Assembly (NCBI GenBank): GCA_959601495.1
Contig: CAUGPT010000009.1
Coordinates: forward strand, 1 to 64,000
Direction of reading: 5' to 3'
Source: Avispirillum sp959601495
Lineage (GTDB): Bacteria; Bacillota; Clostridia; Oscillospirales; CAG-272
DNA length: 64,000 bases
Position 1 is the first letter of the stretch, and every line of letters starts with the position of its first letter. The translations under genes were made by a program, and so were the position numbers. The notes under the pieces are model-generated. The model made no database searches, was not told the origin of the DNA, and saw nothing but the letters and a program-made list of their open reading frames with translations. Positions 1 through 9,084 of the stretch are shown here, piece by piece.

Positions 1-86
<86 letters not shown>

Positions 87-102
87 GGCTTTCTCTTGTT
101 AT

Positions 103-151
103 GCTCAATCGGTGAGTGCATGACTGGCAGTCATGCACTCACCGATTGAGC
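103..151. repeat. 49-bp nearly perfect palindrome
   Basis: Two 24-nt arms are exactly complementary around a single central base (127). The right arm runs into the D-arm-like stretch of unit 1. The corresponding part of unit 2 has lost this symmetry. Confidence 0.85.
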
Positions 152-326
152 TACTCAGTTGGTAGCAAAGCGAGCTCCGCGCCGCCGGTGGCGGAAGAAG
201 CGGAGCTCGCTTTGTGCGCCGCGGTCGGAAAGCGAGTCACGGCAGTGACGAGTCTCCGGTAACCGCAAGCGTTTTGAAAGCTCGCTATATTATTGATGTT
301 CTTTAAGAGATAGAAATAACCACTAT

Positions 327-671
<345 letters not shown>

Positions 672-672
672 T

Positions 673-709
673 GAAAAAGCACTTAAGCTTTCAGCTTAAG
701 TGCTTTTTC
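673..709. terminator. Hairpin with T run
   Basis: Arms of 17 nt (GAAAAAGCACTTAAGCT) close on a 3-nt loop and end in TTTTTC. It can act on either strand. Confidence 0.7.
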
Positions 710-710
710 A

Positions 711-874
711 AATGAAGCGCACCTGACGGTGCATGAAAAGTGAAGCGGGCTGGCGCCCATGAAAAATGGTATTATCTTCGCTCATGAAATAAGTGCGCTT
801 CGCTTCATACGAGTCGAAGACGAGTGCTTCATGGCGGCACAGTCGCCGTTTCATGTTGCGCAGCAACATTTCAT
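711..874. repeat. String of short hairpins separated by ATGAA/TTCAT
   Basis: Several small hairpins (GCACC-TGAC-GGTGC, GGGC-TGGC-GCCC type, GGCGGCACAGTCGCC, GTTGC-GCA-GCAAC) are separated by ATGAA on the left half and TTCAT on the right half, so the whole stretch also has an overall inverted layout (GAAGCGCAC at the left, GTGCGCTTC further right). It looks like a palindromic intergenic repeat rather than a gene. Confidence 0.5.
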
Positions 875-912
875 AAAACAGTTTCTATTATGCGATTTCG
901 TCGCGCAGTCAC

Positions 913-948
913 AAAAAAGATACCACCCTATAGGGTGGTATCTTTTTT
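913..948 (+). terminator. Terminator-type hairpin, third copy
   Basis: A perfect 36-bp palindrome (AAAAAAGATACCACCCTA and its complement) with a T run, followed again by GGCTTTCTCTTGTTA. No tRNA tail precedes this copy. Confidence 0.7.
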
Positions 949-1002
949 GGCTTTCTCTTGTTACGCCCGAGCAATGACATTATGACTATCACTCACGTGT
1001 TC

Positions 1003-1060
1003 ACCGACTGAGCTGCTCGGTCGGTAGGCGACCGAGAAAAACGGTTGATAACCGTTTTTT
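1003..1060 (+). repeat. Third, partial copy of the D-arm-like repeat
   Basis: 1003-1025 repeats the inverted ACCGACTGAG...CTCGGTCGGT stretch of the units above, but the GC-rich insert and the tRNA tail are missing. A hairpin with a T run follows at 1037-1060 (AAAAACGGTT-GAT-AACCGTTTTT). The rest up to 1248 holds no gene I can support. Confidence 0.55.
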
Positions 1061-1248
1061 GACGGGAGATAACTAAAACAAGGAGCTGCAGACGGCGAGT
1101 GTAAGCAAAGCGTCGAGACGGCTGCTGCGACTATGTTTTGAAACACTAAATAACTACTTATGATTACCGGCAATACAAGATATATTTTAATTATGATAAA
1201 TGGCAACTTTTTCGATTACTGTAATAAAGTTAACAAATTTATTGAAAA

Positions 1249-2055
1249 ATGACGTGTCTCACTTCTTTTGTGGAAGATTTGAAAATATGTTACGCAATTG
1301 AACTATCAAAATCTACTATTGATTCTGATGTTGAAAGAGCAAAGGGCATATTAAATGCTCTTAAAATTATGGGATCAAATGATTCAAGAATTAATGACAT
1401 ACTTAGCAATTGCAATCAGCAACTCATTCAGAATAAGTACGATGATGCGATTCAATTAATAAAAGAAGGAAAATATGAAGAAGCAATTAATGAACTAGAA
1501 TCCATTGCTGATTTTTCTAATGCTGCAGAAAAAATTTTAGAAGCAAAATATCTGTATGTACAAAGTAAAAAATCTGATGTGTACATTAACGATAACAAAA
1601 TAGTATTTTGGAATGGGTATCAAACATCGAATAATAATACATCGTACAAAACATATTATGAATACGCAAAAGATTTAGCCAGTGCGCAATATAAAGATAG
1701 TGCAGAATATTATAAAGAACTAACTAAATGGAGAATCAAATTCGTCATAAATGACAGCGAAAATGATGAGGAGACTTCACTGCAAACATTGAGCGTTTAC
1801 GATACTTTTTACGTTCATGTATTAATTACTGGTGGGGAGTTTGGGGAAAAGACAAAGTTAAGTTATAAGGCAATTATGCCATCTGGTCAAGTATTGTCTG
1901 ATACATTGGATTTTGAAATGAAGAATGGAGATACTTCGTGGTTTAGCACATATTACAACAATCCAGCATACGGAACAGTTGGCACCGCATATTTTGAAGT
2001 TTTTGATGTGGATGGCAATTCTCTAGGAAAAGATCAAGTAAGAATTTCGTATTAG
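1249..2055 (+). CDS. AT-rich orphan protein with TPR-like N-terminus
   Basis: 268 codons, unrecognised. Residues ~60-100 carry a helical repeat (YDDAIQLIKEGKYEEAINELE) of the kind found in Firmicute TPR/zinc-ribbon proteins. The last ~100 residues are rich in short beta-like segments and could form an Ig-like domain. No signal peptide or membrane segment is visible. The start is doubtful: no ribosome site precedes the ATG at 1249, so this may be the 3' part of a longer gene cut off by the repeats upstream. Base composition is far more AT-rich than every other gene here, pointing to recent transfer next to the tRNA. A good terminator follows at 2166. Confidence 0.6.
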   Translation: MTCLTSFVEDLKICYAIELSKSTIDSDVERAKGILNALKIMGSNDSRINDILSNCNQQLIQNKYDDAIQLIKEGKYEEAINELESIADFSNAAEKILEAKYLYVQSKKSDVYINDNKIVFWNGYQTSNNNTSYKTYYEYAKDLASAQYKDSAEYYKELTKWRIKFVINDSENDEETSLQTLSVYDTFYVHVLITGGEFGEKTKLSYKAIMPSGQVLSDTLDFEMKNGDTSWFSTYYNNPAYGTVGTAYFEVFDVDGNSLGKDQVRISY

Positions 2056-2435
2056 TATACTCCGGTTTGACGTGATGCATAATTGCTCAACTGTATGATA
2101 GCACATTTTATATCATTGCGCAGCAGCTATTGCCAACGATTATTTTGAAAACAGTAATTAAGTAAAGCCCCGATATGCCGAGCCCGGCATATCGGGGCTG
2201 CTTTTTGTATTGATGGCGTGACCGGATGATAAACCCTTAAAATTTCGTACACTTTAGATATTATTTTGCATTCAATTCAGGTGGGCTTAGCGGTATAATT
2301 TATTTGTAAAAAGGTATGGTAAAACAGTAAATGATTTTCGTACTTATTATAATGCGGCATTTGCAATAAGTCGCGCAGGCACCGCTGCCGCATTCAGCAC
2401 CGACGGCGGCTTACAACCGGAAAGGCGGGAAAACA
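2056..2435. other. 380-bp gap without a gene
   Basis: Contains the terminator of the preceding AT-rich gene and, around 2266-2299, a TATAAT with only poor -35 matches that might serve the aldo/keto reductase. Nothing else is evident. Confidence 0.6.
2166..2206 (+). terminator. Rho-independent terminator
   Basis: 15-bp perfect stem (AGCCCCGATATGCCG arm), 4-nt loop, then GCTTTTT. Confidence 0.9.
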
Positions 2436-3431
2436 ATGTATCTTGCAAGCGAAAACAGATATGACACTATGGTTTACAACAGGTGCGGCAGCAGCGGGCT
2501 GAAGCTGCCCGCCGTATCCCTTGGCTTTTGGCACAACTTCGGTGATAACTGCCTTTATTCAAATATGAAGGAGCTTTGCTTTACAGCGTTTGATAACGGC
2601 ATCACACACTTTGATCTTGCCAATAATTACGGCCCCGAACCGGGAAGCGCGGAAAAGAACTTCGGTAAGATTTTTGATCAGGAAATGAAAGTCTACCGCG
2701 ATGAAATGATAATCAGCACAAAGGCGGGCTATGAAATGTGGGAGGGGCCTTACGGATGTAGAAACGGAAGCCGTAAATATCTTCTCGCAAGCCTTGACCA
2801 GAGCCTGCAAAGGATGGGTCTTGATTATGTTGATATTTTCTACCATCACTGCCCCGATACCGAGACTCCGCTTGAGGAAACCATGGGCGCGCTTGCCACG
2901 GCTGTTCAAAGCGGCAAGGCGCTTTATGTCGGAATATCAAATTATGACGGCGAGACTTTGGAAAAAGCGTGCGGTATATTGACCGATTTGAAATGCCCGT
3001 TTATTATAAATCAAAACAGATACTCTATCTTTGACAGAACGATCGAAAATAACGGCTTGAAACAAACGGCAGCAAAGCTTAACAAGGGCATAATTGCTTT
3101 CAGCCCTCTTGCGCAGGGACTTCTAACCGACAGATATCTGAACGGCATTCCCGATGACAGCAGAGCGGCAAGGGACAACAGATTTCTCAAGCAGTCGGCA
3201 ATAACCGAGGAAACAATCGAAAAAGTCAGGTGCCTTTCAAAAATTGCGGAAGAAAGAGGTCAGACCCTTGCCGAAATGGCGCTTGCATGGGTTCTTAAGG
3301 ACGGCGTTGTGACATCTGTTCTTATCGGCGCGTCAAAGCCGGAGCAGATACTTGATAATATCAAGGCTATCCAAAACACCTCATTCTCTGCCGAAGAGCT
3401 TGAAGCAATAGATAAATTAAGCTTCACCTGA
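2436..3431 (+). CDS. Aldo/keto reductase (YghZ-like)
   Basis: 331 aa, a cytosolic NAD(P)H-dependent (beta/alpha)8 oxidoreductase for aldehydes/ketones. The family tetrad is in place: Asp60, Tyr65 (HFDLANNYGP), Lys96 (STKAG) and His138 (DIFYHH). The sequence GCSSGLKLPAVSLGFWHNFG-like start and the long insert after Tyr65 match the L-glyceraldehyde-3-phosphate reductase (YghZ/GpR) subgroup. An AAAGGCGGG ribosome site precedes the ATG. It is transcribed alone, with terminators on both sides. The physiological substrate cannot be told from sequence. Confidence 0.9.
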   Translation: MYLASENRYDTMVYNRCGSSGLKLPAVSLGFWHNFGDNCLYSNMKELCFTAFDNGITHFDLANNYGPEPGSAEKNFGKIFDQEMKVYRDEMIISTKAGYEMWEGPYGCRNGSRKYLLASLDQSLQRMGLDYVDIFYHHCPDTETPLEETMGALATAVQSGKALYVGISNYDGETLEKACGILTDLKCPFIINQNRYSIFDRTIENNGLKQTAAKLNKGIIAFSPLAQGLLTDRYLNGIPDDSRAARDNRFLKQSAITEETIEKVRCLSKIAEERGQTLAEMALAWVLKDGVVTSVLIGASKPEQILDNIKAIQNTSFSAEELEAIDKLSFT

Positions 3432-3460
3432 TTTCAAACCGATATGTTAATTAAAAGAAG

Positions 3461-3486
3461 AAGCCCTTGCCGCGGCAAGGGCTTTT
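3461..3486 (+). terminator. Terminator of aldo/keto reductase
   Basis: 11-bp stem AAGCCCTTGCC with a 2-nt apex, followed by TTTTGC. The stretch from here to 3703 holds no supportable gene. Confidence 0.8.
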
Positions 3487-3703
3487 GCTTTCGCATAGGT
3501 ACGGGCAAGCGCATGGGCGCGGGCGGAGCTGACTGCAATTGCAGAGACGGGCAGCCGCGTGGGCTGAGTGAAGCGGTAAATCAGCGTGGCGTAAAGCAAA
3601 GCTGCACGGGGCATACGGCAAGAGTACTGTGCTGTATCGTGCGAAGCGGCGCTCGGCGTGCGCAAAGGGGCATCACGGTGCTGCTTTTGTGCGACGGCAG
3701 TGT

Positions 3704-3732
3704 TTGACATTTGTGCCGAAATCAGATATAAT
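3704..3732 (+). promoter_or_regulatory. Consensus sigma-A promoter for the dockerin protease
   Basis: Perfect TTGACA, 17-bp spacer, perfect TATAAT. The predicted start near 3740 leaves an ~80-nt leader before the ATG at 3821. Few genes in the window have so strong a promoter. Confidence 0.85.
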
Positions 3733-3820
3733 GAAATCGGAAATATTATGCAGGCGGCGAACGGCGGCAAACGGTCGGCTGTTGCCTTGTACATCGTAAT
3801 CTGCGCGATCGGAGGAATAT

Positions 3821-6800
3821 ATGAATACTGTTTTAAAAAGAATTCTTTCCCTTTTTATCGGCGCGGTGCTGGCGTTCGGATTTTTTGCACCGTCCGCTGC
3901 GGCGGCAGCGAGCGCGGTCGGGTCGAATGCAGGCTCGTCCGCGGTAATGGCGGACGCGTCGCGGGTGAATGACGCTGCGCTCGGAGCGTCTGTGCCGTCT
4001 GCGACGGCTGCTGCACGTACATCCGCTGTGAGCGAATATCCCGCGCTTCCGTCAAAGAGCGAAATTGCCGCAATGTCAAAGTTCGACGGCCGCGATTACG
4101 GCATTGTGACCCCGGTAAAGGATCAAGGCTCAACAAACCTCTGCTGGGCATATTCTTCCGTTGCGGCATCGGAGTCCTCCATACTTATTTCGAAAACAGA
4201 TCCGACGGCGACTCCCGAGAGCCTGAATCTAAACCCGACGGCGGCTGCATACCGTATGATGAACAGGACATCGGATCCGTTGAACAACACAAACGGCGAA
4301 TATGTCACCGGGGATTTTACTGCGGCAACGGGAAATCCCGCAAAGATTGCGACGTTGTTTTCACAGTGGTGGGGACCGGTAAGCTCAAACAACGCACAGG
4401 CCGATCCGTTTGAAAACTCACGGTACAGGCTGGAGAACGCCGTTCTTGTTCCCGAAAACAAGTACGATGCCGCGAAGCGTATCTCTGCGATTAAAGCGGC
4501 TGTTGCCGAATACGGCGCAGTTACTTTTCAGTATAATAATGCCCATAATGTTTATTACTACAATCCGAAAAACGAGACGGGCAGCCAATCGTATCCCCAT
4601 GCCTGCACCATTATTGGCTGGGACGACAGCATTCCCGCCGACAGCTTTTCACCCGGGGGAGCGACGCAGAACGGCGGCTGGCTTATAAAAAACAGCTATT
4701 CCTCCCTTCCGGACGGATACCCTTATTTTTATATTTCTTATGACAACACAAGCTCTTATACATACGCATTTTCATATGCGGTCAGAGACAAATATGACAA
4801 TAACTACTATTACGACGGGTTGATCGACGACTTTCCTCTCAGGAACGATAAATACGTTGCAAACGTCTACAAAGCTGCCGGAACGGAGGCGCCGGGAAAA
4901 AGCGAAATGCTGAGGGCCGTGAACGTGGGTGTAACCGGAACGGATTATACCCTTGAGGTGGAGATATATAAAAATCTCTCTTCTCCGTACGGTACGGAAA
5001 ATGCGCCCACAGCGGGAGGGGAGTCCGTCTATAAAACAAGCGCACACTTTGCATACGGCGGATATGTGACGGTTCCTATAGACGGTCAGATAAGTCTTTC
5101 TGCCGGAGAATGGTTTTCTGTAATAGTGCGGATAACTGCGGGGTCTGCAAAAATTCGCCTCTGCGGGAAAAACGGCAAAAATCTGTCGTACGCGGGCACG
5201 TCTTACGGCTTTTCGGAGATGGGCAACTATGTGGGGAGAATCAAGGCACTTACCAAGATTTGCAGCGATCCCGATGACAAACAGCCAACCTTTACAAATC
5301 TTGTGGTGCTTGCGAAGTTCAGCGATGAGGCGGAATTTATAAACGATGTGTATGAGGGAGCAAGCGTTAAGCAGATCATTGACAACACATACAACCGCGC
5401 CGCATATTCCGTGCGTGATTACTTTGCCTCGCTTTCAAACGGCAAAGCACAGGTGCGCACGCTGTTCCTTTTTGACGGGAATGGCTCCGTAACTCTTTCC
5501 AAGCCGCGCGGATACTACGCCGAAAAGGACGAATTTAACCCCGGCGGTTATGATCCGGGACAGGAGAGCCTGCGCTCCGCCGAGCTGCGCGGGGATTGGG
5601 CAGACGCGGTAAACGCCGCCGTAACCGACGGAAACAGACCGACGGATATTTACGGTAACACCTATGCAATGAGTGAGCTTGATAAGAACGGCGACGGAAA
5701 AATTGACTGCATTACCGTAATATATAAGCCGACAACTCAGAATATAAGCGTCGGCTGGAGCGCACCGCTATGGGACCATAAGTTTTACAATACCTTAATC
5801 AGTGCTTCGGAAAACGGTAAAACTATTTTTAGTGACGCTTATGTTCAATTGACGCTTTCGTATGCAACAGCCTCCGGAGATTCGGTGCTGTATAGGTCGG
5901 ACGACGGGCTGCCCATAACGTCTCTCGGCAAGATATGCCACGAAACGCTGCACGTCTTCGGGCTCAGAGATTTATACCGATCGGACTTGTCCAGTGAGGT
6001 ATACTTTATGTCGGCAATGGGAAAACCGATTTCTCCGGTTGCACAGTATATTTCGGTGAAGGAGCGCGAGTCCCTCGGCTTTTTAGGAGAAGACGAGCTT
6101 TCGGTTCTTTCCCGAAACGGCACATATACGTTGAAGGCGGCGGCACCGTATTCCGAGGGAGTCGTCGGCTACAAGCTTGAAATACCGGATACAGGAAAGA
6201 CGCTGTATCTCGAATACCGTAATTTCGAGGGTAGCGTCAACAAGTACGACACAAAGTCGAAAACACTTTATTCCTGCCGCACGGGAGAACTCATAAAAGG
6301 GCAGACGCTGAAAAGCGGCCTTGTCTGCTATCTTGCCAAAAGCGGGGTAAGGTTTCCGTCCAACATGGGCAGCACAAACGAATATGTTGTTGTTTCAAAC
6401 GGCATTTACGGAACAAAATCCGATTCGGCAGTGGGACCCGGAGAAAGCCTTGACATAGCCGGCGGCATTACAGTTACCGTTACGGGTCTTACAGAGACGG
6501 AGCTGCAGTTCGAAATAGAGGGAGTCGGAGAATCGGCACATACGCACGATCTGAGGTTTGTGGAAGCAGTCAGTGCCACCTGCACGCAGACGGGGCTTTC
6601 GGCGCATTATGTCTGCGCGGGCTGCGGCGCATATTTCGCCACCGACGACACAAACAACCCCGTTGATCGGGAAACGCTTGTGCTGCCCGTCGACCCGACG
6701 GCGCATGACTACGCAAACGGTGTATGCACGCGGTGCGGCGCAAAAGAGCCCGGCGCGGTGTATACTCTGACGACGGACGCCGGGACAACTGAGCACCGCG

Positions 6801-7153
6801 CGGGGGACACCGTAAGAATATCCGCCGAAGCGCTGTATACCGATAATAATGTCAGGTACCGTTTTGTCGGCTGGAGCGGGGATACCGAAGTGCTCGGCGA
6901 CCCGGGTGCCGCGCAGTGCGAGTTTGTCATGCCCGCGAGAAACATTACTCTCAAAAAGAATTATATAGGTATCGGTGATGTAGACGGAGACGGCATCGTT
7001 AATGCCATAGATCTGAACCTTATGAGGCGGGCGGCAGTCGGGCTTTACGATAGAAACGACAGCATGGACATAAACGCGGACGGCGGTTTTAACGCCATCG
7101 ATATAATTCTGTTCAGAAGAATGCTTATCGGTCTGTACACTCCGCAGAAATAG
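3821..7153 (+). CDS. Secreted two-protease dockerin protein (papain-like + M6-like)
   Basis: 1110 aa with an N-terminal signal peptide (1 to ~30) and an Ala/Ser-rich linker. Residues ~85-320 are a C1 papain-like domain: QGSTNLCWAYS gives Cys108, SYPHACTIIGWDD gives His260 and GGWLIKNSYSS gives Asn291. Residues ~330-480 match the lectin-like domain usual in this family. From ~490 an M6 (immune inhibitor A-like) metalloprotease follows with HETLHVFGLRDLY (His707, Glu708, His711). Two Cys-rich TC..G..C..CG repeats and a bacterial-repeat domain follow, then a type I dockerin (~1045-1106) with duplicated DVDGDG..NAID and DINADG..NAID calcium loops. The dockerin implies docking to a cohesin scaffold outside the cell. 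Strong own promoter, GGAGGA ribosome site. Confidence 0.9.
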   Translation: MNTVLKRILSLFIGAVLAFGFFAPSAAAAASAVGSNAGSSAVMADASRVNDAALGASVPSATAAARTSAVSEYPALPSKSEIAAMSKFDGRDYGIVTPVKDQGSTNLCWAYSSVAASESSILISKTDPTATPESLNLNPTAAAYRMMNRTSDPLNNTNGEYVTGDFTAATGNPAKIATLFSQWWGPVSSNNAQADPFENSRYRLENAVLVPENKYDAAKRISAIKAAVAEYGAVTFQYNNAHNVYYYNPKNETGSQSYPHACTIIGWDDSIPADSFSPGGATQNGGWLIKNSYSSLPDGYPYFYISYDNTSSYTYAFSYAVRDKYDNNYYYDGLIDDFPLRNDKYVANVYKAAGTEAPGKSEMLRAVNVGVTGTDYTLEVEIYKNLSSPYGTENAPTAGGESVYKTSAHFAYGGYVTVPIDGQISLSAGEWFSVIVRITAGSAKIRLCGKNGKNLSYAGTSYGFSEMGNYVGRIKALTKICSDPDDKQPTFTNLVVLAKFSDEAEFINDVYEGASVKQIIDNTYNRAAYSVRDYFASLSNGKAQVRTLFLFDGNGSVTLSKPRGYYAEKDEFNPGGYDPGQESLRSAELRGDWADAVNAAVTDGNRPTDIYGNTYAMSELDKNGDGKIDCITVIYKPTTQNISVGWSAPLWDHKFYNTLISASENGKTIFSDAYVQLTLSYATASGDSVLYRSDDGLPITSLGKICHETLHVFGLRDLYRSDLSSEVYFMSAMGKPISPVAQYISVKERESLGFLGEDELSVLSRNGTYTLKAAAPYSEGVVGYKLEIPDTGKTLYLEYRNFEGSVNKYDTKSKTLYSCRTGELIKGQTLKSGLVCYLAKSGVRFPSNMGSTNEYVVVSNGIYGTKSDSAVGPGESLDIAGGITVTVTGLTETELQFEIEGVGESAHTHDLRFVEAVSATCTQTGLSAHYVCAGCGAYFATDDTNNPVDRETLVLPVDPTAHDYANGVCTRCGAKEPGAVYTLTTDAGTTEHRAGDTVRISAEALYTDNNVRYRFVGWSGDTEVLGDPGAAQCEFVMPARNITLKKNYIGIGDVDGDGIVNAIDLNLMRRAAVGLYDRNDSMDINADGGFNAIDIILFRRMLIGLYTPQK

Positions 7154-7323
7154 CGCGGGCTTTTGGCTGTACGGATAAGCCGTCGAGTAAAAACGGCGGC
7201 GTACGGCACAGAGACGCCGCGGCAGCCTTGCCGCCGCCGGAGAGTGCGCCGCAATGCATGAAAAGGCGCGGGTGCGGCGAATGTATGTAACTTGTATAAA
7301 TAATACAATTTACGGAGGATGTT

Positions 7324-8079
7324 ATGATGAGAGTATCGGACAAAGCAAATATCAGGCGCACTGCCTCGTTTTTGCGCGCGTCGGCGGCACTGCTGATCTT
7401 GGCATGCCTTTGCGCATCTCTTTGCTCCTGCAAAATGATCGTGGCAAAGTTTCGTCCCGGAGCGCAAAAAAACGCCCAATGGATGTCTGAGGACGAAAAC
7501 TTTTTTGTGGCATCCGACGACGGCGGAAATACATACGGATACGCAATCGTAAACGGCGAGAAGATGCCGTTCAGCGCCGATTTCACAAGCATGGGAGCGG
7601 TAAATGTCATATGGCTTACGGGCGACGGCGATTATATCGGATATGAATATGAGCGGTGGTATGCGCTGGCATGCATCAGAAACAGTTTTGAATTACATGT
7701 CAGCTCCTCATCGCTTTTCAATGCCGGCGAAGATCTTGTATTACGCAGGCTGAAGGACAGCGAAAAGATCGACTATGAGCTGCCATCGTCCTCATCTGAC
7801 AAAGACAGCGCCGCATTTGAGAATACCATAGATAAAAACGCCGTGACCCTGCGTCCGGTCATAGAGGGACACACTGACGGCACGGATGATAAAGGCGATT
7901 CGTACATAATGGCTGCCGGAATTCTTAAATACGGCATAAAGGAAATATGCGACCCGCGCATTATGACAGACTACGGCGGGCTCATAACCGTAGAATTTAC
8001 CGACGCCGAAGGCACGGCGTACAGCCTCACATACGACATTGATGAACACAAGGTCGTAAAGATCGGCAGCATCGGGTAG
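7324..8079 (+). CDS. Predicted lipoprotein, unknown function
   Basis: 251 aa. The N-terminus is a basic then hydrophobic segment ending in LCSC (Cys36), a plausible lipobox, so the mature protein would be anchored to the outer face of the membrane. No domain is recognised in the remainder, which has acidic and Gly/Asp-rich stretches. A clear GGAGG lies 6 nt before the ATG. It is followed after 35 nt by the acetyltransferase-like gene and may share its transcript. Confidence 0.7.
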   Translation: MMRVSDKANIRRTASFLRASAALLILACLCASLCSCKMIVAKFRPGAQKNAQWMSEDENFFVASDDGGNTYGYAIVNGEKMPFSADFTSMGAVNVIWLTGDGDYIGYEYERWYALACIRNSFELHVSSSSLFNAGEDLVLRRLKDSEKIDYELPSSSSDKDSAAFENTIDKNAVTLRPVIEGHTDGTDDKGDSYIMAAGILKYGIKEICDPRIMTDYGGLITVEFTDAEGTAYSLTYDIDEHKVVKIGSIG

Positions 8080-8114
8080 AGCACACGGTGCAAAGATTTA
8101 TCCGGAGGATGAAA

Positions 8115-8747
8115 ATGAAAGAGATAAATATGGACTCATGGGGCAGAAAAGAGATATTCGACTTTTTCTCAACGGTGTCAAATCCGTTTTACATGGTAAC
8201 GTTCCGCCTTGACGTGACCGAACTTTACCGATACGTCAAGGCAAACGGACTGTCGTTTTACTATTCACTCATATATCTCTGCACAAAGGCGCTTTGCAGC
8301 GTGCCCGAGTTTATGTACGTCATACGAGGCGGCATGGTCACAAAGCTTGACGGGCGCATCCCAAGCTTTACCGATCTCAGGCGCGGCAGCGACTGCTTTC
8401 ACATCGTCACAATGCCCGCCGAGGGCACAATGCGTGATTTCTGCTGCAACGCGGCAGAGCGCAGCGCTGCGCAGAAGGGATTTATTGACTATTCGTCACA
8501 GTCGGACGGGCTTATATATTTTTCCTGCCTGCCGTGGGTGGATATGACAGCGCTTACCAACGAAAGAGATCTCGCAGCACCCGGGGCGAGAGACGACTCT
8601 GTTCCACACATTGCATGGGGAAAATATGTGAAAAACGGCGATCGGCTGGAGCTGGGTGTGTCCGTTGAGGTAAATCATCGGCTGATAGACGGCGTTCATA
8701 TCGGCAAATTTGCCACGGAACTTGAACATCTCATAAGATCACTGTGA
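8115..8747 (+). CDS. Chloramphenicol acetyltransferase-like protein
   Basis: 210 aa from the ATG at 8115, chosen because GGAGG sits 6 nt before it; upstream in-frame ATGs at 8088 and 8109 lack a ribosome site. The C-terminal VNHRLIDGVHIGKF matches the CAT active-site motif (HxxxDGxH) with the catalytic His, and the early FFSTVSNPFYMVTFRLDVTELY matches the family N-terminus. CAT enzymes are trimers that acetylate chloramphenicol from acetyl-CoA; many chromosomal homologues have other substrates, so resistance is not implied. Confidence 0.85.
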   Translation: MKEINMDSWGRKEIFDFFSTVSNPFYMVTFRLDVTELYRYVKANGLSFYYSLIYLCTKALCSVPEFMYVIRGGMVTKLDGRIPSFTDLRRGSDCFHIVTMPAEGTMRDFCCNAAERSAAQKGFIDYSSQSDGLIYFSCLPWVDMTALTNERDLAAPGARDDSVPHIAWGKYVKNGDRLELGVSVEVNHRLIDGVHIGKFATELEHLIRSL

Positions 8748-8760
8748 CTACAGGCGCAAA

Positions 8761-8798
8761 AAGCGCCGTGCCGCGACCGATGCTGCGGCACGGCGCTT
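8761..8798 (+). terminator. Hairpin terminator after CAT-like gene
   Basis: 14-bp stem AAGCGCCGTGCCGC with a 10-nt loop; the downstream T stretch is weak (TATCTGTTAT). Confidence 0.6.
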
Positions 8799-8860
8799 AT
8801 CTGTTATGCTCAACGACAGTACCCCCGCCAACGGCGTAATAACGAAATTATAAATTGTAC

Positions 8861-8889
8861 TTTACAAATTAAACAGAATATGGTAGTAT
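8861..8889 (+). promoter_or_regulatory. Possible promoter of the LicC-like gene
   Basis: TTTACA, 17-bp spacer, TAGTAT. If used it gives a leader of ~190 nt that contains the hairpins at 8905-8929 and 9026-9064. Confidence 0.45.
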
Positions 8890-9025
8890 ATTGTCGCAGG
8901 CAGTCTGCCGAAGCTCTGTATCGGCAGAACGCCTCGATAAAATAATGTTTCATACAGCCGCAGACACAAAGCGTTTTTGAACGCGGGCGTGCCTGCGGCA
9001 TCAGTCGTCGTAAAATAAGCGATAA

Positions 9026-9064
9026 TTGTTCATGGAGACGCTTTTTGCGTTTCTCGGTGAACAA
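9026..9064 (+). other. Leader hairpin before the LicC-like gene
   Basis: TTGTTCA pairs with TGAACAA, and inside it GAGACGC pairs with GCGTTTC around TTTTT. The hairpin ends 4 nt before the AAAGGA ribosome site. An upstream hairpin TCTGCCGA/TCGGCAGA lies at 8905-8929. A role in translational control is possible but not shown. Confidence 0.4.
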
Positions 9065-9084
9065 ATGAAAGGACAAAAAACAAA

